Below are positions 10,220-22,136 of a stretch of 64,000 bases of DNA, piece by piece (the stretch's first letter is position 1; the number at the start of each line of letters is the position of its first letter). Below the pieces are notes generated by a model that was not told where the DNA came from, made no database searches, and saw only the letters and a program-made list of their open reading frames with translations. The stretch spans positions 186,001 through 250,000 of the forward strand of contig NW_027445651.1 of the NCBI RefSeq assembly GCF_035582795.1, read 5' to 3'. The DNA comes from Mycteria americana (lineage: Eukaryota; Chordata; Aves; Ciconiiformes; Ciconiidae). Made by a program: the position numbers and the translations under genes.

Positions 10220-12125
10220 TCCACATAGTCCTTATCTTGCTGGACGTTGTCTCGTGTTACCCAGGATGAAAGGCATTGCCTCTGGTGGTGGGGAGAGAAG
10301 GTGAGGACACAAGCAGACTTTTCATCATTCCCAGAGGAAGGGGAGGGAGGGACACAGGACAATGGGTCCCTTGCAGTCACTGTCTCTTGGAGCTGAGGAA
10401 GACACACTCAGCTCCTCCACAGCTGGTGGAGATCAGGCCCTGCATTCTGGCACCTCTGCTCAGATATGGCCCCTTGGCCTCAGAGCATGTCCTGCAGATG
10501 GGGAGCCCAACCTCTGCTATCCCCCAGTGAGGAGCCTGGTGCTACTGGAGGCTCTGAGAGGTCAACAGCTGACAAGCCTGTGCAGAAGGGAATTCTACCG
10601 ATACACCCTATACACCCTCCACCCCGCAAACAGTTCCCTGCACAGCCCAGCAGTTACACAGATGTGCAGGGCTAAGGCAACTCACAGGCTGATGCTGAAA
10701 TCAGCCTGGCCAGGCCACATACCAGGGCCCTCATGCTTCTCACACACCGCCAGCCTCCACCAGACAGGGCACCCCAAGGACAGCAGCCAGTGCCCAAGCC
10801 CCCATGGCTGCTGTGTGGTGCCTGGCCTTCCCCCAGGCATGAAGCTGCTTTCCCAAGGCCCGCTCTTCTCCTGGCAGGGCCTGTTGCCCACCTCTGCCTG
10901 GTGATCTGCTCCCCCCTTGAGATCTTGGATAGAGCTGTACGACCTGGTCCCACTGCAGAAGAAATGAGGCAGGGCTGGGGGAAGCCCATGAGGCAGGGAA
11001 TGAGGAGGGCTCCAAGGACGGGCAGAGTGCACTGGAGGACAGCAGGTCCTCCAGATCCCAGCCCATGGCCATGCGGCAACTGGAGCGTCCACAAGGTGGG
11101 TTTGAGTATTTTCCAAAATTGTTGTAATCATAGGTAATTCCAGGAAGGAGCACTGCCGGATGGCATGACGTTATTTATGTTTTTCATGTTTCTTTGACCT
11201 CTGAGGTAGCAGGTACTCTAAGAGACAGGCCAGCAGGAAACCCTGAAGATGCAATGTGCAGCAGGGAAAAACAGAAAGCAAAGAGCAGCAGCAAGGAACC
11301 ATTGCACAAGCAGCCCTCATCTCCTGCGTTGCCCGCCCCCTCACTGGAGCCATTGGGCAGAATAACCACATAACCCACGGTGAAAACAAGGGAACCTGAG
11401 ACTCATTCATCCCTTTCTCCATCCTCTCAAGTCATTGCACTGTCCCCTCCTCGAAGAGGATTTTAGCCTGCAGGTCTCCGGGTGCATTGAGGAAAGAGTG
11501 CTGAGGGTCCCTTCCCTCAAGCTCAGCCTTGCACAGACACATCCCCTCCCTCCCCTGGCTTGGTGCACAGCCAAGGAAGCTCCCTGCACCACGGTGTCTT
11601 GCACAGCACAGAGGTGCAAGGCACTGTCAGAGATCTCAACTTCCTCCAGCCGCAGAAGGCTGTATTTCCTTGTGGTGTTCAGCAATGTGGTGAGACGGCC
11701 GCTGTGCTTGGGGCCAGCTGTTGCATGGTATGAGACCAGCTGTGGGGCTTGTCGAAGCTCCTGTCAGCACAGCCCAAGACTGCAGCTCTCACAAACACAA
11801 TGGTCAACACCCCCAAACCCTGCAGACACCAGCTGCCCCAACTCAGCCCCCCAGCCACCGTGGACTTTCTCCCTCTAGCCAAAACAAGTTAGCTCAGGAA
11901 CCAATAAATGAAGCTTCCTGCCACGCTCCCCATCCCACCTCATAAATCAGCTTCCGAAAAGCTCATTGAGGGAAAAAAAGCCAAACAACAAAAAGCCTTT
12001 CCCCTTGACCGTAACCCTTCCATTCTCCGTTTCCTCAGAACGAGTAGGATCTGCATTTGTTCTTTCCTTACTTCTAGCCTTTAACAAACAAACCTGCCAA
12101 ACTATTTTTACTCTTTCCATGGCAC
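10220..12125. other. 3' flank of keratin gene 1
   Basis: No gene. 10275-10540 is similar to 22560-22800 downstream of gene 2 and to 17020-17270 after the relic copy. 10680-11100 resembles 23100-23500. The block 11480-11700 matches 35040-35245 in inverted orientation. Several long frames here on both strands show no family signature and I treat them as chance. Confidence 0.6.
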
Positions 12126-12127
12126 AA

Positions 12128-12310
12128 TTGAGGCTGGACAGGACCTCTGCAGGTCACCCGTTCCAAGTTCCTGCTCAGAGCAGGTCTCATTAGATCAGGC
12201 TGGTCAGGGCTGTGCCCAGTCAAGTCTCGAAAATTTCCAAGGCCAGAGCCTGCACAACATCTGTGGACAGTACATTCCAGTACTTGAGAATTTTCAGGGT
12301 CAACAAAAGT
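12128..12310 (-). mobile_element. CR1 3'-end fragment
   Basis: The plus strand reads GGACCTCTGCAGGTCA near 12139, then CTCAGAGCAGGTCTCATTAGATCAGG, then GTCAAGTCTCGAAAATTTCCAAGG, the familiar antisense of the CR1 3' region. Only the last part of the element is present. Confidence 0.7.
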
Positions 12311-13424
12311 GAAAAATAAAGAGTTTCTAATATCTAAATAAAGGTTCCAATGATCTGTAGAGCCGGAAAGGTATTCCAACTTTGCCTGGCTCCATATCCA
12401 TCTATCACTTCATCAGCTTTCTCCCTAGGCTCATTCTCCATTTCACTTTCTATAAGCTCCCAAAAGCTGATCCGTGTATCTGAACAGTCTGATATTGCAG
12501 GCTCAAGGTTCAGCCAGTTCCTAGATGCAAGGCAAGAAAGGGATTTTTCCCTCCTTGGGCTAATTTGGTGAGGAAATAAATCACAGGAGCAATCATGTCT
12601 CCTGCCAAGAGCCGTTCTCTCCAACCGCAGCTGCTGGTGGATGCTGAGGGAAGCATAAGAGCAAGACAAGCAGGCAGGATACTTCTGCTGAGTATCCACT
12701 CCTGTGTCCCAAGTCCCTGGGCCTGGGCTTGGCTGAAAAAGTCACACCCCTACATATCTCAACAGCTCTCCTCACTGGTCCACAGGCTGGGGAGACACAG
12801 ACCCAGCCCAACCCCAGTGCGCAGCATGATGTTGCCCTCTGCTTTACAGATGGGCTCCATCCATCCCTTCAAGTACCCATATGGAGAACCCTTGGCTGCT
12901 TGTGTTGCCCTGGGCTCCAAGACACCACCACTGAGGCAAGCATGCTGTCTGGCCAGCTGGAAGCCCATCCAAGGAATGCCTGGAGAAGGGATCCTTTGTA
13001 AGTTCAAAGACGGGGGCCTCTGCCGTTGCAGAAACCAGGTTTCCCTCTCTGCTTCTGAAGCCCAAGCACATGGACTTCAAACAGTTGAGTGAGCTACTAG
13101 AGCCACACATCTTCCCTGGGGACCAGCTAGACAGAGAACTCTCCCGTCAGGGGACGGCTTTCAGCTTCAGCAAACCTCAGACCTTCAGCCCCTTAGGCAA
13201 CCCAGCAATCCTCTTTCTGATTGCCTCTGACGCATGATCTTGGCAAATGTGTCTTTACAAGACATGCCCAAGCTTTCCTCCCATCTCCAGGACTTCACCT
13301 GCACACCAAAAGGCTCTGCACTTGGTGTGGAGGGAAATCCTCTACAACAGCTTACTAGCATAGGTCTGGAAGCTATGGAGAAAGCCTGAAGGTTTTGGTA
13401 CCAATATATACCAATAATACCAAT
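12311..13424. other. Intergenic stretch; no gene recognised
   Basis: Overlapping frames on both strands (for example 12595-13092 plus and 12844-13110 minus) carry no recognisable domain and mask each other, as expected in GC-rich non-coding DNA. Confidence 0.4.
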
Positions 13425-14110
13425 AGTATTTGATATCTTCACTAATATCATAGACAGTGGGACTGAGTGCCCTCTCAGCAAGTTTGCAGATGACAGCAAG
13501 CTGAGAGGTGCACTTGGTACTCTTGAGGGAAGGGATGCCATCCAGAGGGACCTTGACAGGCTTGAGGAGTGGGCCCGTATGAACCTCATGAAGTTGAAGA
13601 AGACCAAGTGCAATGTCCTGCAACTGGCTTGGGGCAATCCCCAGTATCAGTACAGACTAGAGGATGAATTGATTGAGGGCAGCCCTGCGGAGTCGGACCT
13701 GGGGATACTGGTGGACAAAAAACTGGACATGAGCAGGCAATGTGTGCTTGCTGCCCAGAAAGCCTGAGCTACATCCTGAGCTACATCAAAAGAAGCGTGG
13801 CCAGCAGGTCAGGGGAGGTGATTCTGTCCCTCTGCTCTGCTCTGGTGAGACCCCACCTGGAGTCCTGCACCCAGTCCTGGGCTTCCCAATAAAGAAAGAC
13901 GTGGACCTGCCAGTGGATGGCCATGACAAGATCTGAAGGCTGGAACATCTCTCCTACGAAAAAAGACTGAGAGGGGTGGGGTTGTTCAGCCAGAGGAAGA
14001 GAAAGCTCTGGGGAGACCTCACTAGGGTCTTTTAGTATATAAAGGGGGCTTACAAGAATGATGGAGAAAGACTTTTTACCAGGGCCTGCAGAGACAGGAC
14101 AAGGACAAGC
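13425..14110 (+). mobile_element. CR1 fragment, C-terminal part of the reverse-transcriptase ORF
   Basis: Conceptual translation gives [47 protein letters not shown] followed by [16 protein letters not shown], the CR1 region beginning at the RT catalytic ADD. Frameshifts and stops appear from about 13765. Similarity fades after GACTTTTTACCAGGGC near 14075, so the element's own 3' terminus is missing. Confidence 0.9.
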
Positions 14111-15260
14111 AGTAAAGCTCCACCACAGCAGCACCTGCCAAGCTCACCAGCCAATGATGGAAAATCCTGACACAGGCGTGCTGTTTACACACATGGTACA
14201 CATCTATTATGCCTGCCTGGTGGCTAACAATGGCAGCAGCTGATTGAGCCTGAGCAACGCTGCAGCTGCTTTCTGAGAAGATTTCTAACAAACCCATCTG
14301 GCTGGCACCTTGCTTCCTGATGCTGCACTTGCAGAGCATAGCTAGGAGCTGGACTCCTTCCAAGGGAGGCAGGTCACAGCTGGGGGGACCTGGATAGGAG
14401 CCTTTCAGGCCACGTGAGGACCCTTGGAAAATGCCAGCCTTACTCTGGGAGGCTCTCAGGGCACAAGGCTTGTCCTCCTGGTGCCTGTGCGGCGCTGGGC
14501 ACAGCCTCCTGCCACCACTCCTGTGGCTCTGGAGACTGCCCCAGTGCTAAAAGCAGATGTGGAGACAGACTTCTCCAGCAGTGGAGCTCCATGAGCTCTA
14601 ATGAGCCAGATTAATTGACAGATGTCAGGGCTTGGCTCAGGCAGTTTGAAATCTCCTCCTGATGCCACCTGCTAATTAAGATTTGTTGGGCTTTTGAAGA
14701 GAGGGTATTTATCTTAAGGCAACTTCATGAGGGCAGCTTCCTCTCTGGTGTCCCAGCCTCAACATTTGCAGCTGCAGGCCACCTGGCTCACCCCAGACAC
14801 ACAGCCCTTTGCTGCTGTGTGAGCATGTCAGGGCGGCACCTTTCCCTGCACTGAAGCTGGAACTGGTCCCAGACCTCCACAACCACCCTACGGCAGTCAC
14901 CAGGGATGGGCTGGATCTTGTCAGACTTTGGGATTACTTTGGCTTGTTAGGTGGGGAACCCCTGGAGCTGCAGCAATAGGGATTGTCTCTAGCTTTGCCT
15001 TTGTCTCTCATGCACGGACTTCATATGGGAACAGGCTGGATGTCCAGAAAAGACCCTGCAGCTTGCACCTTCTCTCTTTCCTGTAATGAGAACACAATCA
15101 ACCGAACTACTTCCGTCCAACCCACAAAAGCCCCAAAGCCCTCTACTGTCATTAAATCCACCAGGGATGGCGGGTGCCTGATTTACCTTCTTAGCACTGG
15201 CCTTTCAAGGGCTTGCCTAAAGTTGTCAGGGGCAGAGAGCTGGCTGGTGGAGTCCTGGTT
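14111..15260. other. Intergenic stretch; no gene recognised
   Basis: Mixed-composition DNA with only short frames and no recognised repeat. Confidence 0.4.
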
Positions 15261-15269
15261 GTCGATGTG

Positions 15270-15720
15270 TGTGGGGAGAAGCTGTGCTTCCTCATGTGCA
15301 TGTGCATCTGTTTGTGCCGGAGGGTGTATTTGTGCCTGTGTGCTTGCATTTGTGTGTTCATTTGCAAATGCACAGGTGAGACTGAGTGTCTGCCAGTGTG
15401 TGTGTGAACAAGTGCATTTCTGTGTGTGCCTGTGCATGTGTTTGTGTACACGCATGTTTTTGCAGGTGAGTGAGTGTGTGTGTTGTCAGTGTGTGTGCGT
15501 GTGTGTGTGTGTATGTGTGTGCAGATGAGTACATATATTTCTGTGTTTGTACATGAGCTTGCATATATATCTACCTGCAAGTGTGAGTGTGCAAGTGCAT
15601 ATAGGCCCATGTGAACACTTATGTGGTGACAAATCTCAGGGGCAAATGTATGTGCATGCACAGGGTGTAACTGTGTAACTGGGTGTGCATGCTCATGTGT
15701 TTTTATGTGTGCTGACATGT
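15270..15720. repeat. Degenerate TG/TGTGCA-rich low-complexity region
   Basis: Long imperfect run of TG, TGCATGTG and TGTGTGTGTG elements, purest at about 15475-15520. Plus-strand Cys/Val frames and minus-strand His/Thr frames are by-products. It abuts the CR1 3' end at 15722. Confidence 0.9.
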
Positions 15721-15721
15721 C

Positions 15722-16577
15722 CTAAAATCATAGAATATCTCGAGTTGGAAGGGACCCATAAGGATCAAGTCCAACTCCCTGCTCCTTGCAGGACTACCAT
15801 ATGAAACTAAACCATATGACTCAGAGTGTCATCCAGATGCTCCTTGAACACTGTCAGGCCTGGTGCTGTGACCACTTCCCTGGGGAGCCTGTTCCAGTGA
15901 CTGACCACCCTCTCAGTGAAGAACCTTTTCCTAATGTCCATTCTGAACTTCCCCTGACGCAGCGTCATTCCATTTCCTCGCTGGTCACCAGAGGGAGGAG
16001 ATCAGCACCTCCCCCTCTGCTACCCGCCTTAAGGAAGTTGTGGACGGTGATGAGGTCACCCCTCAGCCTTCCCTTCTCCAAGCTGAACAAACCAAGTGAC
16101 CTCAGCCGCTCCTCACAAGTCTTGCCCTCGAGACCCTGCACCATCTTGGTCACCCTCCTCTGGACACACGCTAATAGTTTGATGTCCTTCTTATTTTGAG
16201 GCACCCAAAACTGCACACAGTACTCGAGGTGGGGCCGCACCAGTGCAGTGTAGAGTGGGACAATCACCTCCCTCGACCGGCTAGCTATGCTGTGCCTGAT
16301 GCACCCCAGGACACGGTTGGCTCTTTTGGCTGCCAGGGCACACTGTTGACTCACATGCAATTTGCCATCAACCCCAACCCCCAGATCTCTTTCCACGGGG
16401 CTGCTCTCTCTTGTCCGCCAACTTGTATGTATAACCAGGATTACCCCATCGCAGGTGGAGAATCCGGCACTTGATCTTGTTACCTTTCATACGGTTGGTG
16501 ATTGCCCAGCTCTCTAGTCTGTCCAGATCTCTCTGTAAGGCCTCTCTACCCTCGAGGGAGTCCACAGCTCCTCCTCA
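15722..16577 (-). mobile_element. CR1, 5'-truncated, minus orientation
   Basis: The element's 3' end lies at 15722, where the plus strand shows AATCATAGAATATCTCGAGT, antisense of the CR1 ATTCTATGATT tail. The minus-strand frame 15965-16396 reads [61 protein letters not shown] and onward, the conserved C-terminal part of CR1 ORF2. Upstream frame 16368-16565 adds [16 protein letters not shown]. It is cut off at about 16577, immediately before keratin 3' UTR relic sequence. Confidence 0.95.
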
Positions 16578-16589
16578 TTTAGTATGTGA

Positions 16590-17200
16590 GTGAAGGGAGG
16601 GCGGAGTTCCTGGCCATTCTCTTTCAGAGAGATTGAGCATCTCCAGCTCTCCTTGCAAAGTAAGGCTGGAAGGGATCAGCCTGAAAGCAAGGCCCATGTC
16701 TGCCATTCCTTCTGCCATTTCCTCCTTTCCCTCTCCTCTCCTGGTTGGCTTCTGATCCCCTTTGGTCTCCCCCCAGGCCAGCCTAGGGGAGACCTGCTGC
16801 ACCCCTCCCTCCTCAGTGCAAGCCAAGGGATGTCCTGCAGGAACTCTGCTGCAGCCCAAGGGCACCAAATCTCAACTGTCCCTGGTGCTCTCTTCACGGT
16901 GGCACTCCACACGGAGTGACTTCTTTTTTGTCCTTTGTGGCATGAAAGTTCTGCTGCATCTCAGCCTCTTTCTCTGTGTTGTCCTTTCCTCTGTGGACAC
17001 TCTCCCCAGTGCTCAGTGAGCAAGGTGTTAGTCTAGGGTGATCAGAGCGGAGGCAAAAGGGGATTCTTCACTGTTCGCAGAGAAAGGGGAGTGTGGGACA
17101 CAGCGCTGTGGGCCCTTTTAAGGCACGGCTCCTGGGAAGTGAGGAAGGCTGCTCCAGAGCCAGTGACCCGCCTTGATTTGTCTCTCCCTAGAAGTGCCCT
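16590..17200 (+). pseudogene. Keratin relic: 3' UTR and 3' flank only
   Basis: Matches the keratin 3' UTRs: CATTCTCTTTCAGAGAGATTGAGCATCTCCAGC resembles the GATTTCAGAGAGGCTGAGCATCCAG of gene 1, and 16940-17005 (GAAAGTTCTGCTGCATCTCAGCCTCTT and on to GTGGACACTCTCC) resembles 29412-29480 after gene 3. The ATTAAA signal itself is altered to ATGAAA (near 16943). The similarity continues into the 3' flank (17040-17200 resembles 10290-10460). No coding exon precedes it; the CR1 at 15722-16577 sits where the gene should be. This is a dead fourth plus-strand unit. Confidence 0.75.
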
Positions 17201-18179
17201 CTTGAGCATGCCCTGTGGTTGGGGAGCCTGATCAGTGGTGTCCTCAGGTGAGCAGCCTGGGGACCGCAGCAGGCCAGTGGGAGGCTCGCAGCCTCCTCTT
17301 GGGGATGGATGTTCCTCCTAGTCTGCACAGAGCTCTGCTGGGAGGCAGCTTGGCAGAAGATGACCTTGAAGGCTAGCAGAATTTCCTGTGCAGAGGGGAG
17401 AGGGAAGCAGGAGAGCGGCATGGCAGGAAGAGAGGCTGGGGCTGCTGCCTAAGTGTCCCAAGGGTGGCCAGAAGCTTTCCAAATTACTGCTTTTACTCAC
17501 AGAGGGGTTGGAGTGTCTTCCCCCTGTGGAAGGGGACCTGCTGAAGTGCTGCAACTGGAGCAAGAGGAGAAGGCTGGGAGGGGGTTTGAAATTGATGCAT
17601 GGAGAGAGAGAATGAAAGTCAGGTGCATGGATGCATGGATGGTGAGAGGGAGAGGGGACAGGAGAGTTGGGTGTGTTACAGTGAAGGATGGAGGGCTGAA
17701 TTCAGAAGAAGAATAAATGATGAATGCACAATGGGATGAGTGGATGTATGGCACGGTGCGTGAAAGCAAACTTATGCCTACAGCTAGGAAGGAAGTGGAG
17801 GGAGAGATGAGAGGGGGTCTCAGAGTAGGAAGAGGTCTTAGGGTTGGTACATGCATGGAGAGATGGGTCAAAAGATGGGTGGGTGGGTGGATGAAGAGAG
17901 GAAGAGTAGACAGGGAGAGGGGTTGTTACAGGGAAGGACAGAGAGCTATATACAGGGCAATAGTAAGTGCAGAAAGCACAGGGGAGGGAGAGGGTGCCTG
18001 GAAAAGCAGGCGTACATGCAGGCAGGCTCATACTGACAGAGAAGGTGGAGAACTAGGGAGCAGAGGAAGAGGGGACTCGGAGGGTTTGGAAAGGGGAACA
18101 AGAGCTGGCAGAGAGGCAGGGAGGGGGAAAGACACACTGAAGAAGGAGAGGGAAGAGTTGGCGCTGGGATACCTGGGGA
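17201..18179. other. Unassigned stretch with ATGG-rich degenerate repeats
   Basis: 17590-17900 contains many ATGGATG, GGTGGGTGG and GAGAGG words without a clean period, an old minisatellite-like decay. No recognised gene. The long open frame starting at 17717 is driven by this composition. Confidence 0.45.
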
Positions 18180-18440
18180 ACACTCTGGCCCCCATCCACC
18201 ACCACCATCCCCGCGCACCCAGGAGCACGGCAGCCAGCCCCCGCCAGCCCTGCGCCCCGGCACCGCCACATCCCGCCGCCCCCCTGCCCGCGCCTTGCTG
18301 TCCCCTGCCACCCCGCTCTCTGCTCCAGCTGCGGCGCCTCCTCTCCACCGCCTCCTCTCCTCTCCGCCTCCACCAGCTCCGCCCCGGGGCTGAGCCCTGC
18401 GCCGGCACCGCTCGGGGACTCGCCCGGGCTCAGAGTGCTC
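18180..18440. other. GC-rich, CpG-containing island
   Basis: A 260-bp patch much richer in C and in CG dinucleotides than its surroundings (for example CCCGCGC, CACCGCC, CCCCGGGG). It could be a remnant promoter or a simple C-rich low-complexity patch. No exon or transcription start can be shown. Confidence 0.35.
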
Positions 18441-18799
18441 AGTGGCTCTGCACGGGCACAAGTTTGTCTTCTGGGAAGCGGACTCTTCCCATCCTCCAGT
18501 AAGGACTCCCCAGCAAGAATAAGAGAATAAGCCTGCACAGTGCCAGCTGCAGCCTGGGAAAGCAGCATGGCCCTGATCCAGGAGATGGACCAGCTTCCCA
18601 GAGCTGCCTCCGAGCTCAGGGGCTGGAAACAGCAGCCCCTGATTTCCTGCGGACGGCAGTGGGGAGGCTGAGAGCCTCCCTTCAGCTGCCGCTTTTTGAA
18701 TCTCAGTACAATGCCTAAAAGTTGGCTTCGGGTAAAGCGGGTGTGAGGACAAACGTGCCCATGGGCATGCAGGGGTCAGGGAGGGCAGGGGCAGAATAG

Positions 18800-19445
18800 G
18801 AATCACAGAGTCAGAATGTAGGCGAGGAGGGACCTGCAGAGGTCATCTCGATCGCCCCTCTACTCACCATGGATCCTATTAGATCAGATTGCCCAAAGTC
18901 ACATTCAGTCCATCCTTGAACACCTCTCAGGATGGAGATTGCACAGCCTCGCTGGGAAACATGTTCCTTTTCTCATTTTCTGTTTTAACCTGTTGCTTAA
19001 CTAGAATTCCCCATGTTCCAGCAGCTGTTCATTGCCTCTACTCCTGTCATAGAGCACTTCCACATTCTAGTCCACCTTCCCTGTTTCCTTTGAACAGGTA
19101 GTTCCTGGACCTGCCGGGAATAATTTGGCTAACAGAGATCAGTGTACTGCCTGTTCCCTGTGGTTGGGTGTCATCCCCAAACTTGCAGGAAGGGCCGTCC
19201 TTCCCATTACTCATGGTGTTCATGAAAACATTAGAGACTACTGGTCCTACTGCTGATCCCTGAGAGACCCCACCAGTAGCTATCTTCTAGCTGGGCTTTG
19301 CACTACTCATCACACGTGTCTAAGCCTGGTAGTCCAGCCAATTTTCCACCCACCTTATCATCCTCTTAAGGAATCCATTCATCTCCAGTTTGGTCACCAA
19401 GGAAGTACGAGAGAGGCTGTCAAAGGTAAACTCTAGGTACACACA
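18800..19445 (-). mobile_element. CR1 fragment, old, minus orientation
   Basis: The plus strand carries antisense CR1 landmarks in order: GTCAGAATGTAGG..AGGGACCTGCAGAGGTCAT near 18800-18850, CATCCTTGAACACCTCTCAGG, CTGGGAAACATGTTCC, CCAAACTTGCAGGAAGG, TTCATGAAAACATT, GGTCCTACTGCTGATCCCTGAG, CAGCCAATTTTCCACCCACC, and CTGTCAAAGGTAAACTC. In sense the last part reads like GVSQGSAVGPVVSNVFMN, a decayed RT motif. Substitution load is high. Confidence 0.8.
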
Positions 19446-21260
19446 TCCGCTGCCCTTTCCTTGCTCACTGTATGCGTTACCTAAGGAGAAAGCAGTGAGT
19501 TTTGCCCTCAACTACACTAGCGTCTCAGCTCAGAAGCAGTTCCACAGAGGGGGAAATCAGCCCTGGCTGAGCTCTCCCACAAGAGCTCCCTGGCACTGAG
19601 CTCACCGAGGTCACTAAAGGGAAGGGGAGAAGCCTTGGCTGCACTGTCTCCAAGCTGGACCTTAGCACAGGCAGACAAACACTCAGGAGGGGAGATGGAC
19701 TTAGAAAATTAACCCACTGTGCACAGCCCTTGTCCAAAAGAGGGTCTCTTTTGGAAACCCCTGTGGGACAGCAGCAGGCTTTGGGGGATGCGGTCTCGAA
19801 GCCAATGTGCCTTCCTTCCCAGGAGCAGTTGCTGGGCACTCAGACCGAGACTCCAATGCAGCATATGAAGGTCCCGGGCACTGACATCAGTTCTTTGGCT
19901 TTCCCTGTGCAAGCCTCAGGGTCTGTCCTTCCACTCACAGCACAGCAACACCAGGCGCCGCATTCCTTTTGCTCAGTAACGGCTTGGGACAAGGTCTCAG
20001 TCCCTGCCTGACACAGCACCAGGTCGATGGGCTCCACAAGTCCATGTGGCATGGACATGGACATGAGAGGGGGATGTGTCCCAACACAGACACCACCGAC
20101 ACTGCATTGGAAACAGATCCACTCAGGGATGGCCAGCATGAGGTGGGCAGGATTCCTCAGCCTTTCTCCTTGCCCATACAGCAAACCCCATCCTTTTGAA
20201 ATCTCTAGCCTTGGGGAAGGCAGCCACATCCTGGCCTGGAGAGGCAGGGAGGGGGGACTGCCAGCCATGCTGAGGCACTCCCAATATTGTTAACATTGAA
20301 CTAAACTAAGGATCCAAGCTGGAGTGAACCTGTTGGTGTTGGGGCCCAAAATCGGCAGCGGCGGAGTGTGAGCTCTGGAGGGGCAGGAAAAGGAGGGCTC
20401 AGGAGGCAGGGGCTGCATTTCAGTGCCTCTTCCCTGGACAGATCTCTAGCAGGCTGGTGCCATCGCCACTCAGCTGCACTTGGGCTCCTTCTGAATCTGG
20501 GAAGCTACTGCTCTGAGGTGCTCATAGGCAGAGCAGTGGACAGGATCCCTGCCATAAGCAGCACATTCCTTCCTGATGAGGGACACACAAGGACGCACAC
20601 ACACACAGGCTCATGCACACCGGCATGGACTCATGCACAAATTTGTGTCCCATGTCCATCCACACAAACACAGCTGCTCACAAAAGCACACAGGACAAGA
20701 ACACACATAGGAACACAACCAGCTGTGGACTCTGCTGAGGACAGCTGGGGACAACTGCAGCAGGGCTAGAGCGTTCTGGAGAAGGACAAGGCCTCAAACA
20801 TGCCCACGGCACCATTTGTGTACTCGCAGACTGCACAAAGAGGGAACGAGTCAAAACAGGCCAGACGTTTCTCCTGAGGGCAGTGTTAGGCAGGATGAGG
20901 TCAAAACCTAGCAGCACAACACACACACCTGGGGAGGCAACAAGAAGGGACCATCGGGGTGAGCTGAGGAGGGAAGGAAAGAGATGGACATGGCATGTCC
21001 TCATATACGGTAACCCTTGGGCTTCCAGCTGAAAAAGGCTGGAGCTTCTTCCTGAGAACAACACTTCAAACAGCCCCCTAGAGTGACCCAGGCTGACATC
21101 CTTTGCCTACTCTGGAGCCATCTAGCACTTGAGCTGAGACTTTTACCCGCACTACTGCATTCCTGTCCTACAAATGCTGGGGCCTTTCATCCCAGCACTC
21201 AGAAACAGCCTTCACTGGGGAATGGGCATGGCACAAACCTGGAAATGAAAAGGCAGCAGT
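19446..21260 (+). other. 5' flank of keratin gene 2
   Basis: No gene. 20090-20200 matches 41170-41270 in inverted orientation, and 20390-20560 resembles inverted 40830-40980. Both lie at the same distance (about 1.2 kb) upstream of their respective keratin TATA boxes. 20700-21240 resembles the upstream flanks of genes 1 and 3. A short CA-rich run is present at 20590-20720. Confidence 0.65.
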
Positions 21261-21388
21261 GCAGGAAACCAATGCACAGCCCATATCATTAGCTGCAATG
21301 GTCTGCATTCAAGATGAGCTTGTCAGAAAATTATTACCTCTGCAAAGGGTGCCTCTGGGCCTGCGGCAACGAAGGCCAGGTATAAAAG
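21261..21388 (+). promoter_or_regulatory. Promoter of feather keratin gene 2
   Basis: Carries TCATTAGCTGCAATGG (from 21286), AGATGAGCTTGTCAG, AAAATTATTACCTC and a canonical TATAAAAG at 21381-21388. Exon 1 should begin near 21415 and ends at the CCAG/GTGCGT donor (GT at 21448-21449). Confidence 0.85.
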
Positions 21389-21830
21389 CCAGCCTAAGTC
21401 CCTGCTCTCTCATCCACTTCTCTTGCCTCCTTCTCCTTGGCAACCAGGTGCGTCTGAAGCCCCTTCTCCTCCCCTTCCAAAGTGAGCTCTCACTTCAGTG
21501 GACCTCTCAGCTGATACTGCCTCTGTCCTGTGCTGGGCTTTGGAGCATCCTCTCATGATAGAGGGAAGTGGGGAGAAGGTCTGCTTAGAGAGAGGCTGGG
21601 ACGTGGCTGAGAGGGGTTTTGGGTCATGAATTAGGAGGGAGCCTCCCTGGGTCAGGCTGCTCTTTACAGCATGATGAAGACCGTGAGGCTCCTGGCACAT
21701 CTTTCAGCTCCCCATTCAGTAGTGCCTCCTTTGCATCCTTTGCGATAAGGAAACCAGGCTGTTCCTCACCCATCCTTGTGCTCTTCTTCCTCCCTGCCCT
21801 CTCTCCCAGGTGCACCTCCAGCACAGAGAC

Positions 21831-22136
21831 ATGTCATGCTACGACCAGTGCCTGCCATGCCGGCCCTGTGGCCCCACCCCACTGGCCAACAGCTGCAATG
21901 AGCCCTGTGTCAGGCAGTGCCAGAACTCCACCGTCGTCATCCAGCCCTCCCCTGTGGTGGTGACCCTGCCTGGCCCCATCCTCAGCTCCTTCCCACAGAA
22001 CACCATTGTGGGCTCTTCCACCTCCGCTGCTGTTGGCAGCATCCTCAGCTGTGATGGAGTGCCCATCACCTCTGGGTGCTGTGACCTCTCTGGCATTTCC
22101 AGCCGCTACTGTGGCAGAAGGTGCCCCCCCTGCTAA
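21831..22136 (+). CDS. Feather beta-keratin (corneous beta-protein), gene 2
   Basis: A 101-residue feather keratin nearly identical to gene 1: the same amino-terminal [13 protein letters not shown], core [20 protein letters not shown], and tail [20 protein letters not shown], with 13 cysteines. I start at 21831, not at the in-frame ATG lying at 21810. That upstream ATG is not possible in the spliced mRNA, because exon 2 begins at 21810 with GTGCAC and the A of AG|G lies before it; MSCYDQ is also the family start. The 5' UTR intron spans 21448-21809 (362 bp). The gene is structural, expressed in keratinising feather cells and cross-linked through terminal cysteines. From the SSTSAAVG segment to CGRR its DNA is identical to gene 1 for about 100 bases while the UTRs differ, suggesting gene conversion. 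Confidence 0.97.
   Translation: MSCYDQCLPCRPCGPTPLANSCNEPCVRQCQNSTVVIQPSPVVVTLPGPILSSFPQNTIVGSSTSAAVGSILSCDGVPITSGCCDLSGISSRYCGRRCPPC

Noticed and set aside
15191-15718. His/Thr-rich minus-strand frame
   Set aside because: By-product of the TG-rich repeat.
17717-18502. 261-codon plus-strand frame
   Set aside because: Low-complexity Gly/Arg/Glu then Pro/Ala/His composition driven by ATGG-rich and C-rich DNA; no splice or domain evidence.
21810-21830. Upstream in-frame start extending keratin gene 2 by seven residues
   Set aside because: The exon begins at 21810 with GTG after the acceptor AG, so no ATG survives splicing; all family members start at MSCY.
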